From positions 2,604,001-2,668,000 of the forward strand of contig CP065006.1 of assembly GCA_016699695.1 (NCBI GenBank): a DNA stretch of 64,000 bases, read 5' to 3'. Both the position numbers and the translations under genes were made by a program. The notes beneath the pieces are model-generated. The model had not been told where the DNA came from, searched no databases, and saw only the letters and a program-made list of their open reading frames with translations. This DNA comes from Bacteroidota bacterium (GTDB lineage Bacteria > Bacteroidota > Bacteroidia > Bacteroidales > UBA10428). Of this stretch, positions 36,801 to 46,167 are shown piece after piece (position 1 is the stretch's first letter; each line of letters begins with the position of its first letter).

Positions 36801-37971
36801 AAGCATCGTGGCAAGCAGTTTTTAAAATGGGTTCGAAACGGAAGTTTATACTTTTACTATTAGGTTCTTGCGCAAATTGTTGGGGTGGAATTAATCGGTA
36901 ATATTGATTTCTTGTAAAAACATAAAAATCAGATTCAAACGAAGCCACGCGCCAAATTTGTTCATGCAGTCCGTGGTTTTTGTTAAACCACCTAAAGGGT
37001 TGGCTGTTTTCAATTTTGCTTATGCCATTCATGGTCGAAACCCAGATATTCCCTTGATGGTCAGTGCATAAATCCGACGCATTGTCGTTACACAAGCCAT
37101 TCGATTCATTTAATACCTGAACAATGTTTCCACCTTCATCTATCAGGTGTAATCCATCTCGCCCAACTAAAAATAAAAATTGGCCGTTGTTGAGCTCAAT
37201 ACCTTTCGAATAGCTTTTCGTGGAGGTTGAAAATGGGGTAAGCTTTTTGTTTTCGAGCAAATACAAACCTTTTTCCTCGATAGAAAGTAGTATTTTGCCC
37301 GAAGCGCAAACTAATATGTAGTCTATTGTATTCTCTTTCAGAAAAGTATCTTCATAATAAAGCAGTAAGGTGTCGTTTTTCAGAATTAATAAGCCTTTAC
37401 CTATTTCCTGAACAATTAAATTGCCATTTAAAACTGCCGAAGCACCATACTTACTCTTTGTTTGCCACGATTTAAGTTTTGTTCCGTCCCAAAAATCAAT
37501 GTGTGAATCAGATATAAAAAAAACGCCCTTTCCATTAAGAAGAATATTTTTGTTTTGTTCGTTATAGACAGCAGTACTGTCATGTAGCAAAACAATTTCT
37601 TTAAATTCATACCTATTGGTGGGTTGAAGCAAGCCTATTCTGCGTTCGTACGAATCATGAAAAAATAATTCGCCTTTATCATTGGCTTTAATAATTGATT
37701 TATTCGTTCCATATTGAATAAGCCGCCAATCGTACCCATCGTATTCTAAAATGCCCAATCCATTTGCTACATATATAAAATGATTTTGGGCAACTGTTAT
37801 TGAAAAGCATGAAGAATATGCATTATAATCTTTTTCGTAGAAGTTTTCGATATACGGCAAACCTTCTAATTGCCTATTTTGGAATACTTTATCCTGCGCA
37901 AATAGAATATTGTAATTGCAGTAAAGTAGTATGATTATCCAGAAGTATTTTCTATTGTGCAAGGTTTTCAA
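33892..37971 (-). CDS. Hybrid two-component system sensor/regulator (HTCS)
   Basis: 1359 residues, all parts of a phosphorelay in one chain. Signal peptide, then a periplasmic Reg_prop beta-propeller (about 40-650, e.g. LCTDHQGNIWVSTMNGISK), a Y_Y_Y domain (about 680-765, FKLEGADNEWSDWTENNKVNY), a membrane helix (about 770-790), HisKA (FFANISHEFRTPLTLI, His about 838), HATPase_c (FDREKIEIVLSNLLSNAFKFTP, DTGIGIHKEQ, GTGIGLALV), receiver (VVEDNDDMAAYI and ISDLMMPIMDG, phospho-Asp about 1162) and an AraC-type HTH (NFHRKIKALT..., NDPSYFTKCFKKHFGCLPTEF). In this phylum such proteins sense oligosaccharides and switch on nearby utilisation loci. No SusC/SusD pair is nearby. Confidence 0.95.
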   Translation of the reverse strand: MKTLHNRKYFWIIILLYCNYNILFAQDKVFQNRQLEGLPYIENFYEKDYNAYSSCFSITVAQNHFIYVANGLGILEYDGYDWRLIQYGTNKSIIKANDKGELFFHDSYERRIGLLQPTNRYEFKEIVLLHDSTAVYNEQNKNILLNGKGVFFISDSHIDFWDGTKLKSWQTKSKYGASAVLNGNLIVQEIGKGLLILKNDTLLLYYEDTFLKENTIDYILVCASGKILLSIEEKGLYLLENKKLTPFSTSTKSYSKGIELNNGQFLFLVGRDGLHLIDEGGNIVQVLNESNGLCNDNASDLCTDHQGNIWVSTMNGISKIENSQPFRWFNKNHGLHEQIWRVASFESDFYVFTRNQYYRLIPPQQFAQEPNSKSINFRFEPILKTACHDALIHNNKLLVTACEGLFEINKNRAEALNLYKELPEEYLHQFHVSNYDKNRIFIITDAGLASLYNKNGLRDEGIIKPIIGNTLGDDENGDFWVVQNENILQYKLVNKTDNSIRIENPECVKYKINDTILKAYWRSFFSFSNNVYASTPGRVYIFNKKTGEFIIDKKFEGLLLKDECLSEIFLNDKSGNLWLSIADASQRYDYSTRVVNLIGNRYEFVELDLNRIGGTVIHSISQESDSSYWICTNSGLALYTKGISEAIQNSANTYIRKVLLKNDSTLYLLNSRNKDVTQSIKYDNNKVAFEFTLTSYIEKHKNKFQFKLEGADNEWSDWTENNKVNYARLWEGDYCFKVRGQNYLGQVSSEDYFKFTILPPWYRTWYLYCIYVLISIAIVLIILRWRVSKINKAKHLLEQKIIQRTQELHQKNIQLEKQTTELKELDKFKSNFFANISHEFRTPLTLILGPLHELIKEVKDVKFSNRLALINKHAEKLKNQINQILELSRFEMLKAKSSLGLYSINEVVSQFTASFHSLAEIKKIDFRISLLPSDIKFVFDREKIEIVLSNLLSNAFKFTPDGGKIEISLALESKQIHKNNKVVITNQVTIQVKDTGIGIHKEQLPFIFSRFYQADSSSTKKYEGTGIGLALVKEIVEMHQGKVEAQSEEGLGTTVFVTLPVKTDVDDKLFKENCVEGSSILPGYNEQTGVIPNFKPEVEHSESEEIELRKNKPIVLVVEDNDDMAAYIANMLEGSYKVIVAMNGQLGLKEALKSMPDLIISDLMMPIMDGFQLCCEIKKDILTCHIPIILLTAKADIDTKIDGLQTGADDFLNKPFVKEELLIRVKNLIKQRIVLRKKYEKRISVQPLEVETASMDEQFLNTVALQLEKNYSDTEYSVEKLSAEIGFSYRNFHRKIKALTDQNPSVLILNFRLGKAAHLIRQKAASVSEIAYKTGFNDPSYFTKCFKKHFGCLPTEFEN

Positions 37972-38170
37972 TATTGGCTAAAGTTCATTTTTTTTCTATC
38001 CATGAATGGGCTGGTTTTAGAAGTCTCTGGGTTACTCTCTCCGTTCGTGAAAGCGCTGCGCTAAATTAAACCTGGAGTAATAAATCTTTTACAGGCCGAA
38101 GAAAGGTTACGGTTTTTACTTAACCCTAATTACAAGACAATATTGCAAACCTTTACACTTATTCGCAAAT

Positions 38171-38200
38171 AAAAAAAGCTCTCAGAAAATCTGAAAGCTT
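38171..38200 (-). terminator. Terminator after tRNA-Val
   Basis: Read on the minus strand: AAGCTTTCAGA, three-base loop, TCTGAGAGCT, then a run of T. It starts within a few bases of the tRNA 3' end. Confidence 0.85.
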
Positions 38201-38203
38201 CTG

Positions 38204-38278
38204 TGGGCGATGACGGATTCGAACCGCCGACCCTCTGGGTGTAAACCAGATGCTCTGAACCAGCTGAGCTAATCGCCC
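38204..38278 (-). tRNA. tRNA-Val (anticodon TAC)
   Basis: 75 nt on the minus strand. Acceptor GGGCGAT pairs with ATCGCCC; D arm TAGCTCAGCTGGTTCAGAGC; anticodon stem CTGG / CCAG around loop TTTACAC (anticodon TAC); T arm with GGTTCGAATCC. CCA is not encoded. A terminator follows. The gene stands alone between the HTCS and folC. Confidence 0.96.
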
Positions 38279-38334
38279 TTGTGCTATTAAGCGGGTGCAA
38301 ATATAAAAGAGATTTTTACAATAAAAAAGTTTTT

Positions 38335-39630
38335 CTATTTTTTTTGAAGTGCCAAAAAATCAGCCACCACAAAGGTGCTTCCGCCTATATAAATAAAATC
38401 TTCCTTTTCAGCATTTTTTTGTGCATCGCACCAGGCGGCTTCTACATTCTCATAAACCTGGCCTTTTAGCCCAAAGTTTGAGGAAAGATTCATAATCTCC
38501 TGAGGGTCCGCGGCACGTTCGATAGAGGCCCGGGTAAAATAATAGATAGCTTCTTTAGGGAAAAGCGGCAGTATTTCTGCAATATTTTTATCGTTTACAA
38601 AACCTATGACCATGTGCAATTTCTTGTAATTCGTTTTCGAAACCTGGTCGAGGGTCAGGCAAAGTCCATCTTTGTTATGGGCCACATCGCATACCGTAAG
38701 CGGGTTTGTGCTGAATATTTGCCATCTTCCTTGCAATCCGGTGGTTTGCATCACAGTTCTAAACCCCTCGCTGATATGATGGTTGTTAACCGGAAATTTA
38801 TCAGCAATTACATCGAGGGTGGTGAGACAGGTTATTAAGTTTTGATATTGATAATGGCCCAAGAGATCGGTCTCATAAGCCAGGTTCCCATGCGAACTCT
38901 TTATTTGTATTAGCTGTGTATTTCGGTCGGTGCGGTGCGACGAAAGAAAACGGTATTGTTCGTTGGCTTGTATGAGAGGCGACTCCATCAGCGAACAACG
39001 GGCATGGAAAACCCCTTTCGATTCGTTGGTTGATTCACCAATAATTACAGGAACCATTGGTTTGATTATTCCTGCTTTTTCTTTTGCGATGAGCTTAATA
39101 GTATTTCCCAGAAACTGCTCATGGTCCATTCCGATATTGGTTATTACCGATGCAATGGGAGTAATAATATTAGTAGTGTCAAGTCGGCCACCTAGTCCTG
39201 TTTCGATAATTGCCACATCTACCTCTTCTGTTTTAAAATAGCTAAAAGCCATAAACACAGTCATCTCGAAAAAGGATGGTTTGATTAGTTCGAAAAAGCA
39301 CTGATTACGCTGGATAAACTTAATGATGTATTTCTTATCAATCATCTCTCCGTTGATGCGGATTCTCTCACGGAAATCGAGCAAATGAGGCGAGGTGTAC
39401 AAACCTGTTTTATAACCGGCTTTCTGCAAGATGGAAGCCAACATATGACTTACCGACCCTTTCCCATTGGTACCTGCTACATGTATAGTTTTATAGGCTT
39501 TATGGGGGTATCCGGAAAATTTATCGAGCTCATAGGCATTTTCGAGATCGCCTTTGTAAGCCGCTTTGCCTATGCGTTGATACATAGGCAGGGACTCGAA
39601 CATGTAGTGAAGGATTTGTTCGTAAGTCAT
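38335..39630 (-). CDS. folC: Bifunctional folylpolyglutamate / dihydrofolate synthase FolC
   Basis: 431 residues. Mur-ligase fold with P-loop IHVAGTNGKGSVSHMLASIL, YTSPHLLDFRERIRINGEMI, MTVFMAFSYFKTEEVDVAIIETGLGGRLDTTNII (metal/folate site), IGMDHEQFLGNTIKLIAKEKAGIIKP and CDVAHNKDGLCLTL. Adds glutamate to dihydropteroate and folates. Standard length, complete. Confidence 0.95.
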   Translation of the reverse strand: MTYEQILHYMFESLPMYQRIGKAAYKGDLENAYELDKFSGYPHKAYKTIHVAGTNGKGSVSHMLASILQKAGYKTGLYTSPHLLDFRERIRINGEMIDKKYIIKFIQRNQCFFELIKPSFFEMTVFMAFSYFKTEEVDVAIIETGLGGRLDTTNIITPIASVITNIGMDHEQFLGNTIKLIAKEKAGIIKPMVPVIIGESTNESKGVFHARCSLMESPLIQANEQYRFLSSHRTDRNTQLIQIKSSHGNLAYETDLLGHYQYQNLITCLTTLDVIADKFPVNNHHISEGFRTVMQTTGLQGRWQIFSTNPLTVCDVAHNKDGLCLTLDQVSKTNYKKLHMVIGFVNDKNIAEILPLFPKEAIYYFTRASIERAADPQEIMNLSSNFGLKGQVYENVEAAWCDAQKNAEKEDFIYIGGSTFVVADFLALQKK

Positions 39631-39709
39631 TTTAAGTCAATCAAACATAATTTTGTAGGCTCGTGCCCTAAAGGTGAGAAAAACTCATTGAAAAGTTTCA
39701 ATTATCCTT

Positions 39710-40231
39710 TTACGACAACGAATTCCATTTTTCATAATGAATACGCTCTGGCAAGAATCTGTCAACTTTTTTGACCGCACTTGCTGGATGTCCAATGGAA
39801 ATAACAGAGAAAGGAACAACATGTTCAGGCAAGCAGAAGAGTTTATGCAATGCATCAATCCGGTTTTGTCTGGGAAAAATACCTACCCAGCAGGCTCCCA
39901 ATCCTAAGCCGTGAGCAGCCAGCAACATATTTTGTGTGGCAGCCGAACAATCGACAGGTCCGTAGCCTTCGTCATGCTGAAGATTTTTATCAAAACTAAC
40001 CAATATTCCGGCAGAAGCTTCCTTTAGCATGGCTGCATGGGGGTGTACTTCAATTATCTTTTCGATGGTTTCAGCATCCTGAAAAATAATAAAATGCCAG
40101 GGTTGTTTATTCACTGCCGAGGGCGCATACATACCGCATTCGATAATTTTTACCAACAAGTTGTGTTCAACCTTTTCGGTGGTGTATTTCCTGATACTGC
40201 GGCGGTTAAATAATGCTGTAAATAAATCCAT
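39710..40231 (-). CDS. Nitroreductase family flavoprotein
   Basis: 173 residues, FMN-dependent NAD(P)H oxidoreductase fold: LFTALFNRRSIRKYTTEKVEHNLLVKIIECGMYAPSAVNKQPWHFIIF (FMN-binding RRSxR and APSAxNxQPW), DCSAATQNMLLAAHGLGLGACWVGIF, and VVPFSVISIGHPA. Short form, as in many Bacteroidota and clostridial nitroreductases. Physiological substrate unknown. Confidence 0.92.
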   Translation of the reverse strand: MDLFTALFNRRSIRKYTTEKVEHNLLVKIIECGMYAPSAVNKQPWHFIIFQDAETIEKIIEVHPHAAMLKEASAGILVSFDKNLQHDEGYGPVDCSAATQNMLLAAHGLGLGACWVGIFPRQNRIDALHKLFCLPEHVVPFSVISIGHPASAVKKVDRFLPERIHYEKWNSLS

Positions 40232-40367
40232 GGTATTGTAGATGGTTCATAAATGTATAGAACGGTAAAAAATAAAAGAAATAATTTAATTATATTTAAT
40301 TCGTTTCAAAAAGCTCAGAAGCCCTTTTATTGGTACCCAGAAGAGTATTGTAATATTACAGAATTAT

Positions 40368-41699
40368 ATGGCACGCAAACAGAAGAAAATTTTTATAATT
40401 GATACCAACGTGCTACTGCACGATTATAAGTGTATCTATAATTTCCAGGAAAACGATATAGTAATACCAATTACTGTATTGGAAGAGCTTGATAAATTTA
40501 AAAAGGGGAACGACCTGATAAATTTTCATGCCCGGGAGTTTACGCGCGAACTAGACAAGCTATCGGGCGATAATCTGTTTAACGGAGGTGTAACACTTGG
40601 TAAAAAACTTGGTAATCTAACCATCGAAACCGGCAAGCCCTTCTCTGAAAAACTAAGGGTTTCCTTTCCGGAAATGACTCCCGATCACCGTATTCTTGCC
40701 ATTGCCGAGAGTATTTCCATCTCAAAACCTAATCACCAGGTTACCCTTGTAACCAAAGACATTAATCTACGCATGAAGGCCAAATCCATTGGTGTCATGG
40801 CGGCCGACTACGAGAGCGATAAGGTTCAGAACCTCGAGGAGTTTTATAAAGGAATCAATACCCTTGAAGGAGTAAGTGACGAGGTTATCTCAAAAGTGTA
40901 CGAAGAAACAGAGGGTATTCAGGTAAAAGACGTGGCTGGTAAAATTGCGCCCAAACCCAATCAGTATTTTATTCTTAAGGGAGCCCGCTCCAGTGCGCTG
41001 GTGCATTACAACCCTTACCTAAAGGCTTTCGACAGGGTATTGAAACAAAAAGTGTATGGCATCGAACCCCGCAATGCCGAACAGACCTTTGCCCTCGATT
41101 GCCTTTGTCGTGACGAAATTCAACTGGTGACTATTACCGGGAAAGCCGGAACGGGTAAAACACTTTTAGCCCTTGCCGCCGCTGTAGCTCAGCGTCAGAA
41201 ATATAGTCAGATATTTCTTGCAAGACCCATTGTGCCGCTGTCGAACAAAGACATTGGCTTTTTGCCAGGCGATGCCAAGGAGAAAATAGGGCCCTACATG
41301 TTGCCTCTTTTTGATAACCTCGATGTCATTAAAAACAAGTTCAGTCCAACCAGCAAAGATTATCAGAAGATTGAGGAAATGGTGAAGGGCGAAAAACTAA
41401 TCATTACCCCGCTGGCTTTTATACGCGGACGCAGCCTTTCGAATGTGTTTTTTATTGTCGACGAAGCTCAGAACCTGACTCCCCACGAAATTAAAACCAT
41501 AATCACAAGGGCAGGAGAGGGAACAAAAATGGTTTTTACCGGCGATATCGAACAGATCGATTCTCCTTACCTCGATATGAAATCGAACGGACTATCGTAC
41601 CTTACTGATAAAATGATCGGTCAAGATGTATTTGCACACATCAACCTGATAAAAGGCGAGAGAAGCTACCTGGCAGAACTGGCTAGTAACCTATTATAA
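40368..41699 (+). CDS. PIN-PhoH fusion protein (YlaK-type)
   Basis: 443 residues. N-terminal PIN-type nuclease domain (FIIDTNVLLHDYKCIYNF, PITVLEELDKFK, LVTKDINLRMKAKSIG) and C-terminal PhoH ATPase (about 225-443) with Walker A TGKAGTGKTLLALA, FLARPIVPLSNKDIGFLPGDAKEKIGPYM, Walker B FFIVDEAQNLTPHE and TGDIEQID. Probable RNA helicase/nuclease. First of a run of plus-strand genes reaching to the GT2 gene at 47.2 kb. Confidence 0.93.
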   Translation: MARKQKKIFIIDTNVLLHDYKCIYNFQENDIVIPITVLEELDKFKKGNDLINFHAREFTRELDKLSGDNLFNGGVTLGKKLGNLTIETGKPFSEKLRVSFPEMTPDHRILAIAESISISKPNHQVTLVTKDINLRMKAKSIGVMAADYESDKVQNLEEFYKGINTLEGVSDEVISKVYEETEGIQVKDVAGKIAPKPNQYFILKGARSSALVHYNPYLKAFDRVLKQKVYGIEPRNAEQTFALDCLCRDEIQLVTITGKAGTGKTLLALAAAVAQRQKYSQIFLARPIVPLSNKDIGFLPGDAKEKIGPYMLPLFDNLDVIKNKFSPTSKDYQKIEEMVKGEKLIITPLAFIRGRSLSNVFFIVDEAQNLTPHEIKTIITRAGEGTKMVFTGDIEQIDSPYLDMKSNGLSYLTDKMIGQDVFAHINLIKGERSYLAELASNLL

Positions 41700-41717
41700 T
41701 TTAAAAAGTCATCCTGT

Positions 41718-42233
41718 ATGTCAACTAATCGTTTATTGTATATAGTTCGGCATGCCAAATCGAGCTGGGACCTCGAAGGTATTGCAGATATTGACAGGCC
41801 ACTTAAATTGAAAGGCATACGTGATGCCTACGAAATTGCCAGGCGAATCAAGATTGACAGGGCTGTTCCGGAACGCATTGTATCGAGCCCTGCAAACAGG
41901 GCACTGCACACGGCTTTAATCTTTTTACGTGTGTTTGAAATGAAGTTCACACAACTTGTTATCGACGAAAGGCTTTACGCAACAGGTGTAGGTGCAATTC
42001 GCAAGGTAATTTCAGATCAGCCAATAGAAGTACGTAATCTTATGATTTTTGGCCATAACCCTGATTTTTCGGACCTTGTTACCATCTTAAGTGGCCAGCC
42101 CATTGAGGAACTCCCCACTTGCGGCATGTGCCGGATCAAATTTAAAGCCGACAATTGGAATAATATTTCGGCCGAAAAATTAATGGAAACATCATTTGAA
42201 TTTCCCCGGAAGGAAGTAAATAACGAAAAATAG
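41718..42233 (+). CDS. sixA: SixA-type phosphohistidine phosphatase
   Basis: 171 residues, histidine phosphatase superfamily. Catalytic RHG-like motif IVRHAKSSWD, then VSSPANRALHTALIF and FGHNPDFSDLVTIL with the second His. By family, removes phosphate from phosphohistidine on phosphotransfer proteins. Sits 18 bp after PIN-PhoH and 30 bp before ppk1, suggesting shared transcription. Confidence 0.9.
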   Translation: MSTNRLLYIVRHAKSSWDLEGIADIDRPLKLKGIRDAYEIARRIKIDRAVPERIVSSPANRALHTALIFLRVFEMKFTQLVIDERLYATGVGAIRKVISDQPIEVRNLMIFGHNPDFSDLVTILSGQPIEELPTCGMCRIKFKADNWNNISAEKLMETSFEFPRKEVNNEK

Positions 42234-42263
42234 AGTAAACAAGAAAAATTCTGTCACATACAA

Positions 42264-44324
42264 ATGTCAAAAACCACACATATTATTAACCGTGAACTTA
42301 GCTGGTTATCCTTTAACCACAGGGTGCTGCAAGAATCGGCCGATAAAAATGTGCCTCTAATCGAAAGACTTAGATTTCTGGGTATTTTTTCGAATAACCT
42401 CGATGAATTCTTCCGGGTTCGGGTTGCTACTATTAAGAGAATGATTGATGTGCAACAAGGTGAGCAGCGCGTGGAAGGTATCAGGCCAAAACGCCTGATG
42501 GCTATCATTCAAAAACAGGTAATTCAGCTTCAGAATCTTTTCGAAACAACCTTTAATACCTTACTCGACGAACTGGAAGAACATCATATTTATATTATCA
42601 ACGAAACTGAGCTCACCGAAACTCAACAGGTTTTTGTAAGGCAATATTTTAAAGAAAAGGTAAGGCCGGTGATTTCGCCAATTATGCTACACAATATACA
42701 GGGATTTCCTTACTTACAAGACCATTCAATTTATCTGGCCATTAAACTTACCAATTCGGCCGATGTTTCTCAATTGGAGTATGCCCTCATTGAAATTCCG
42801 TCAGGCATTCTTCCTCGTTTTGTGCAGATGCCTGCAGATAAAGAGGGCAATTATATTATTCTTGTAGAAGATATCATTCGTTTTTCGCTCAAAGAAGTTT
42901 TTTCCATCCTTCATTTCGACACCTTCGAGGCCTGGACCATCAAGCTTACGCGTGATGCAGAACTTGATGTCGATAACGATGTGTCGCAGAGTTTTCTCGA
43001 AAAAATATCGAAAAGTTTGTTGGGTCGAAAAACCGGACAGCCTGTTCGATTTTTATTTGATGCCAGCATTGCAAAAGACCTACTCGAATTTATTATTGAC
43101 CGGTTAGGCCTCGATACGGACAATAACCTTATTCCGGGTGCCAGGTATCACAATTTTAAAGATTTCATGGCTTTCCCGAATATCGGACCCAATTCACTGG
43201 TTTACTCTCGCGCTCAACCGCTAGGGCATCCCGAAGTAAAAGACTACACAAGTATTCTGGAGGTAATGCGTAAGAAGGACTTATTGCTTCATATGCCATA
43301 CCAGGATTTTAATATTTTCATCTCCTTGCTTCAGGAAGCCTCCATCGATCCGAACGTGAAGGAAATATCCATTACCATTTACCGTGTAGCCCGCAATTCG
43401 AAGGTAATGAATGCCCTTGTCAATGCCTGTGAGAATGGAAAAAAGGTAAATGTGGTAATCGAATTGCAGGCACGCTTCGACGAAGAAACCAATATTTATT
43501 GGTCGCGCAGACTGGAAGAAGTCGGGGCTAGCATCTACTTTGGTTTTCCAAATCTAAAAGTACATGCCAAATTGGTATCTATTGCGAGGCGCGAAAATAA
43601 CCGCACGGTTTATTATTCCTGCGTTAGCACAGGTAACTTTCACGAAGGAAATTCAGCTGTTTATTCCGACCTCATGCTTCTCACAGCCGATAAGAGAATT
43701 ACAAGTGAAGTTAAAAAGCTATTTGAATTTTTCGAACATACTTATCGCAACCAGAGCTACAAACATTTGCTGGTATCGCCTCTTTACATGCGACGGAGGT
43801 TTTATCGGTTCATCGATAATGAAATAGCTAACGCTAAAGCTGGCAAGGATGCATACATTATTCTTAAAATTAATAACCTGGTCGACCGCGAAATCATTGA
43901 GAAACTTTACGAAGCCAACAATGCCGGGGTAAAAATCACCTTAAATGTTCGGGGCATTTGCTCGCTAAAGCCTGGTGTGCCGGGCAAAAGTGAACATATA
44001 AAAGCAATAAGCATAATCGACCGATTTCTGGAACATGCCCGTATCATGGTATTTTGCAACAACCGCAATCCTATGTATTTTATCTCTTCGGCCGACTGGA
44101 TGGGGCGCAACTTCGACAGGCGTATCGAAGTAGCTACCCCTATTTACGACAAAGCCCTGCAAAAAGAGATAGACGATTTGTTGGAAATACAACATAACGA
44201 CAATATCAAGGCACGGGTTATCGATGAAGAGCAGCAGAATAGCTATGTCGAAACACATCCCTCTCAACACATCCGGAGTCAGTTTGCATTGTACGACTAT
44301 TATCGGAACAAGCTAGAGGAGTAG
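42264..44324 (+). CDS. ppk1: Polyphosphate kinase 1
   Basis: 686 residues. Reversible synthesis of polyphosphate from ATP. N-terminal domain INRELSWLSFNHRVLQESADKNVPLIERLRFLGIFSNNLDEFFRVR; head domain; catalytic phospholipase-D-like half with ARFDEETNIYWSRRLEEVGASIYFGFPNLKVHAKL (autophosphorylated His) and YVSCVSTGNFHEGNSAVYSDL-like segment; C-terminal SADWMGRNFDRRIEV. Complete. Confidence 0.96.
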   Translation: MSKTTHIINRELSWLSFNHRVLQESADKNVPLIERLRFLGIFSNNLDEFFRVRVATIKRMIDVQQGEQRVEGIRPKRLMAIIQKQVIQLQNLFETTFNTLLDELEEHHIYIINETELTETQQVFVRQYFKEKVRPVISPIMLHNIQGFPYLQDHSIYLAIKLTNSADVSQLEYALIEIPSGILPRFVQMPADKEGNYIILVEDIIRFSLKEVFSILHFDTFEAWTIKLTRDAELDVDNDVSQSFLEKISKSLLGRKTGQPVRFLFDASIAKDLLEFIIDRLGLDTDNNLIPGARYHNFKDFMAFPNIGPNSLVYSRAQPLGHPEVKDYTSILEVMRKKDLLLHMPYQDFNIFISLLQEASIDPNVKEISITIYRVARNSKVMNALVNACENGKKVNVVIELQARFDEETNIYWSRRLEEVGASIYFGFPNLKVHAKLVSIARRENNRTVYYSCVSTGNFHEGNSAVYSDLMLLTADKRITSEVKKLFEFFEHTYRNQSYKHLLVSPLYMRRRFYRFIDNEIANAKAGKDAYIILKINNLVDREIIEKLYEANNAGVKITLNVRGICSLKPGVPGKSEHIKAISIIDRFLEHARIMVFCNNRNPMYFISSADWMGRNFDRRIEVATPIYDKALQKEIDDLLEIQHNDNIKARVIDEEQQNSYVETHPSQHIRSQFALYDYYRNKLEE

Positions 44325-44430
44325 CCAGTTTCTGGAATCTTGCATATTTACATCAAAAAGCTGTACGAAAAATTCAGATTTTAACAGAAAGCCTGCCGAA
44401 AGTTTTATTTTTGCGCAAACTTTATTTTCA

Positions 44431-45225
44431 ATGGATTTTAACCTTATCCAGGACCAAACCCTTCGTCTGGTAACCTCCGTAGGCAATTACATCCGCAAAG
44501 AGCGGGAATTGTTTCAAGCATCCAGCATACAGCAAAAAGGAAATAACGATTTTGTAACCCATGTCGATAAAGCCTCTGAAGAAGAACTTGTTGCTGGTCT
44601 AGCGCAGATTATTCCCGGCAGTGGCTTTATTGCCGAAGAAGGTACAAGCAGTTACGAGGATCAGGAATATAGCTGGATAATTGATCCACTCGATGGTACT
44701 ACCAATTTCATACACGGAGCCCCACCCTATTGTGTGAGCGTGGGTTTACGCAAAGGCAAAAACCTTATCGGAGGCGTTGTTTACGAAATTGCTGCCGATG
44801 AATGCTTTTATGCCTTTAACAATTCAAAAGCCTTTTTAAATGGCCGCGAAATACAAGTGAGTTCTTGTGCCAAAGTGAAAGATGCCCTAATTGCTACTGG
44901 CTTTCCCTATGCCAGCTTCGGTCTGCTCGATCGTTTTATGCATACCCTCGAGTTTTTCTTTCATCATTCGCACGGTGTGCGTCGCCTCGGATCGGCTGCT
45001 GCCGACCTGGCCTATGTGGCCTGCGGGCGTTACGATGCCTTTTACGAGTATAATCTCAAAGCCTGGGATGTGGCTGCAGGAGCTTACATTGTACAACAGG
45101 CAGGTGGGAAGGTCTCTGATTTTTCGAAGGGCAATGATTTTTTATTCGGAAAAGAGCTGATAGCTTCCAATGCCCTGATATGGGAAGAACTTTCCGACAA
45201 TTTGAACAGAATGATGAAACAATAA
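44431..45225 (+). CDS. Inositol monophosphatase family protein (SuhB-like)
   Basis: 264 residues. Mg-dependent sugar phosphatase motifs: DFVTHVDKASEEELV, GFIAEEGTS, WIIDPLDGTTNFIHGAPPYCVSVGL (DPxDGT) and AWDVAAGAYIVQQAGGKVSDF (second metal motif WDxAAG). Could act on inositol-1-phosphate, or on 3'-phosphoadenosine phosphate in a CysQ-like role; the sequence alone does not decide. Confidence 0.92.
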   Translation: MDFNLIQDQTLRLVTSVGNYIRKERELFQASSIQQKGNNDFVTHVDKASEEELVAGLAQIIPGSGFIAEEGTSSYEDQEYSWIIDPLDGTTNFIHGAPPYCVSVGLRKGKNLIGGVVYEIAADECFYAFNNSKAFLNGREIQVSSCAKVKDALIATGFPYASFGLLDRFMHTLEFFFHHSHGVRRLGSAAADLAYVACGRYDAFYEYNLKAWDVAAGAYIVQQAGGKVSDFSKGNDFLFGKELIASNALIWEELSDNLNRMMKQ

Positions 45226-45237
45226 AGCCATTCTTCC

Positions 45238-46143
45238 ATGCTTACTTTTAAAGATAAAATTATTCTTTCTCCATTATGGCTGTTGGGTAGTTTGCCGCTT
45301 TGGATGCTGCAGGCCTTCGCCTGGGTATTACATTGGCTGATTTGGCATGTGTTAAAGTACCGCAAAAAGGTAGTGCTAAGAAATTTAAGAAATGCCTTCC
45401 CGGAGAAAACAGAATCTGAAATTGTTAAAATTGCAAAACGCTTTTATCTCCACTTGTGCGATATTTTTATGGAAAGCATTTATCGCATGTCGGCAACCGA
45501 GGCTCAAAAAAGGTATGTTTTTGAACAAGTTGAAGTATATCATAAACTATTTGAGAAAGGAAAAGACCTTATAATCATGATGGGCCATTATGCCAATTGG
45601 GAATGGACAGGAAGTGCCTGGAACCAGGTTCCCTACCGAACAATCGGTGTTTACAAACCCTTAATGAATAAAACATTCGATCGGTATTTTATTTTTATGC
45701 GCACACGCTTTGGTAGCCAGGCGGTGCCACTACGTAATACTTTTAAAGAGGCTGTCGGATGCAGGCAAAACAACGATCGTTTTGCTCTTCTGCTCGTTGG
45801 AGATCAACGGCCCACTCCAGCAGAAATTAAACTCTGGCTGACTTTTATGAACCAGGATACACCAATAATTCTCGGTCCGGAAAAAATGGCTCAGAAATTC
45901 GATACAGCAGTAATCTACCTTCAGGTAGTTCCTGTAAAAAGGGGTTATTATCGTGTTTTTCCTGTTTTAATTACTGAAAACGCATCAAAAACTGCAGAGA
46001 ATGAAGTGTCAACTCTTTTTTACTCCGTTCTCGAAAACCAAATAAAATCTCAGCCGGAATATTATCTTTGGTCCCATAAGCGTTGGAAATATACCAAAGC
46101 AGATGTAGAGAAGATTATGGAGAGGGCACGCGGTAAAAAATAA
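45238..46143 (+). CDS. LpxL/HtrB-type lysophospholipid acyltransferase
   Basis: 301 residues. Membrane-anchored N-terminus (ILSPLWLLGSLPLWMLQAFAWVLHWLIWHVLKYRKKVVLRNLRNAFPEK), catalytic HX4E motif in IIMMGHYANWEWTG, and GDQRPTPAE with EIK..LTFMNQDTPIILGPEKMAQKF. Transfers a secondary acyl chain to lipid A or a related lipid. Next to a glycosyltransferase, fitting envelope lipid modification. Confidence 0.9.
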   Translation: MLTFKDKIILSPLWLLGSLPLWMLQAFAWVLHWLIWHVLKYRKKVVLRNLRNAFPEKTESEIVKIAKRFYLHLCDIFMESIYRMSATEAQKRYVFEQVEVYHKLFEKGKDLIIMMGHYANWEWTGSAWNQVPYRTIGVYKPLMNKTFDRYFIFMRTRFGSQAVPLRNTFKEAVGCRQNNDRFALLLVGDQRPTPAEIKLWLTFMNQDTPIILGPEKMAQKFDTAVIYLQVVPVKRGYYRVFPVLITENASKTAENEVSTLFYSVLENQIKSQPEYYLWSHKRWKYTKADVEKIMERARGKK

Positions 46144-46167
46144 ATTATTATCTCAGAACAATACCCG

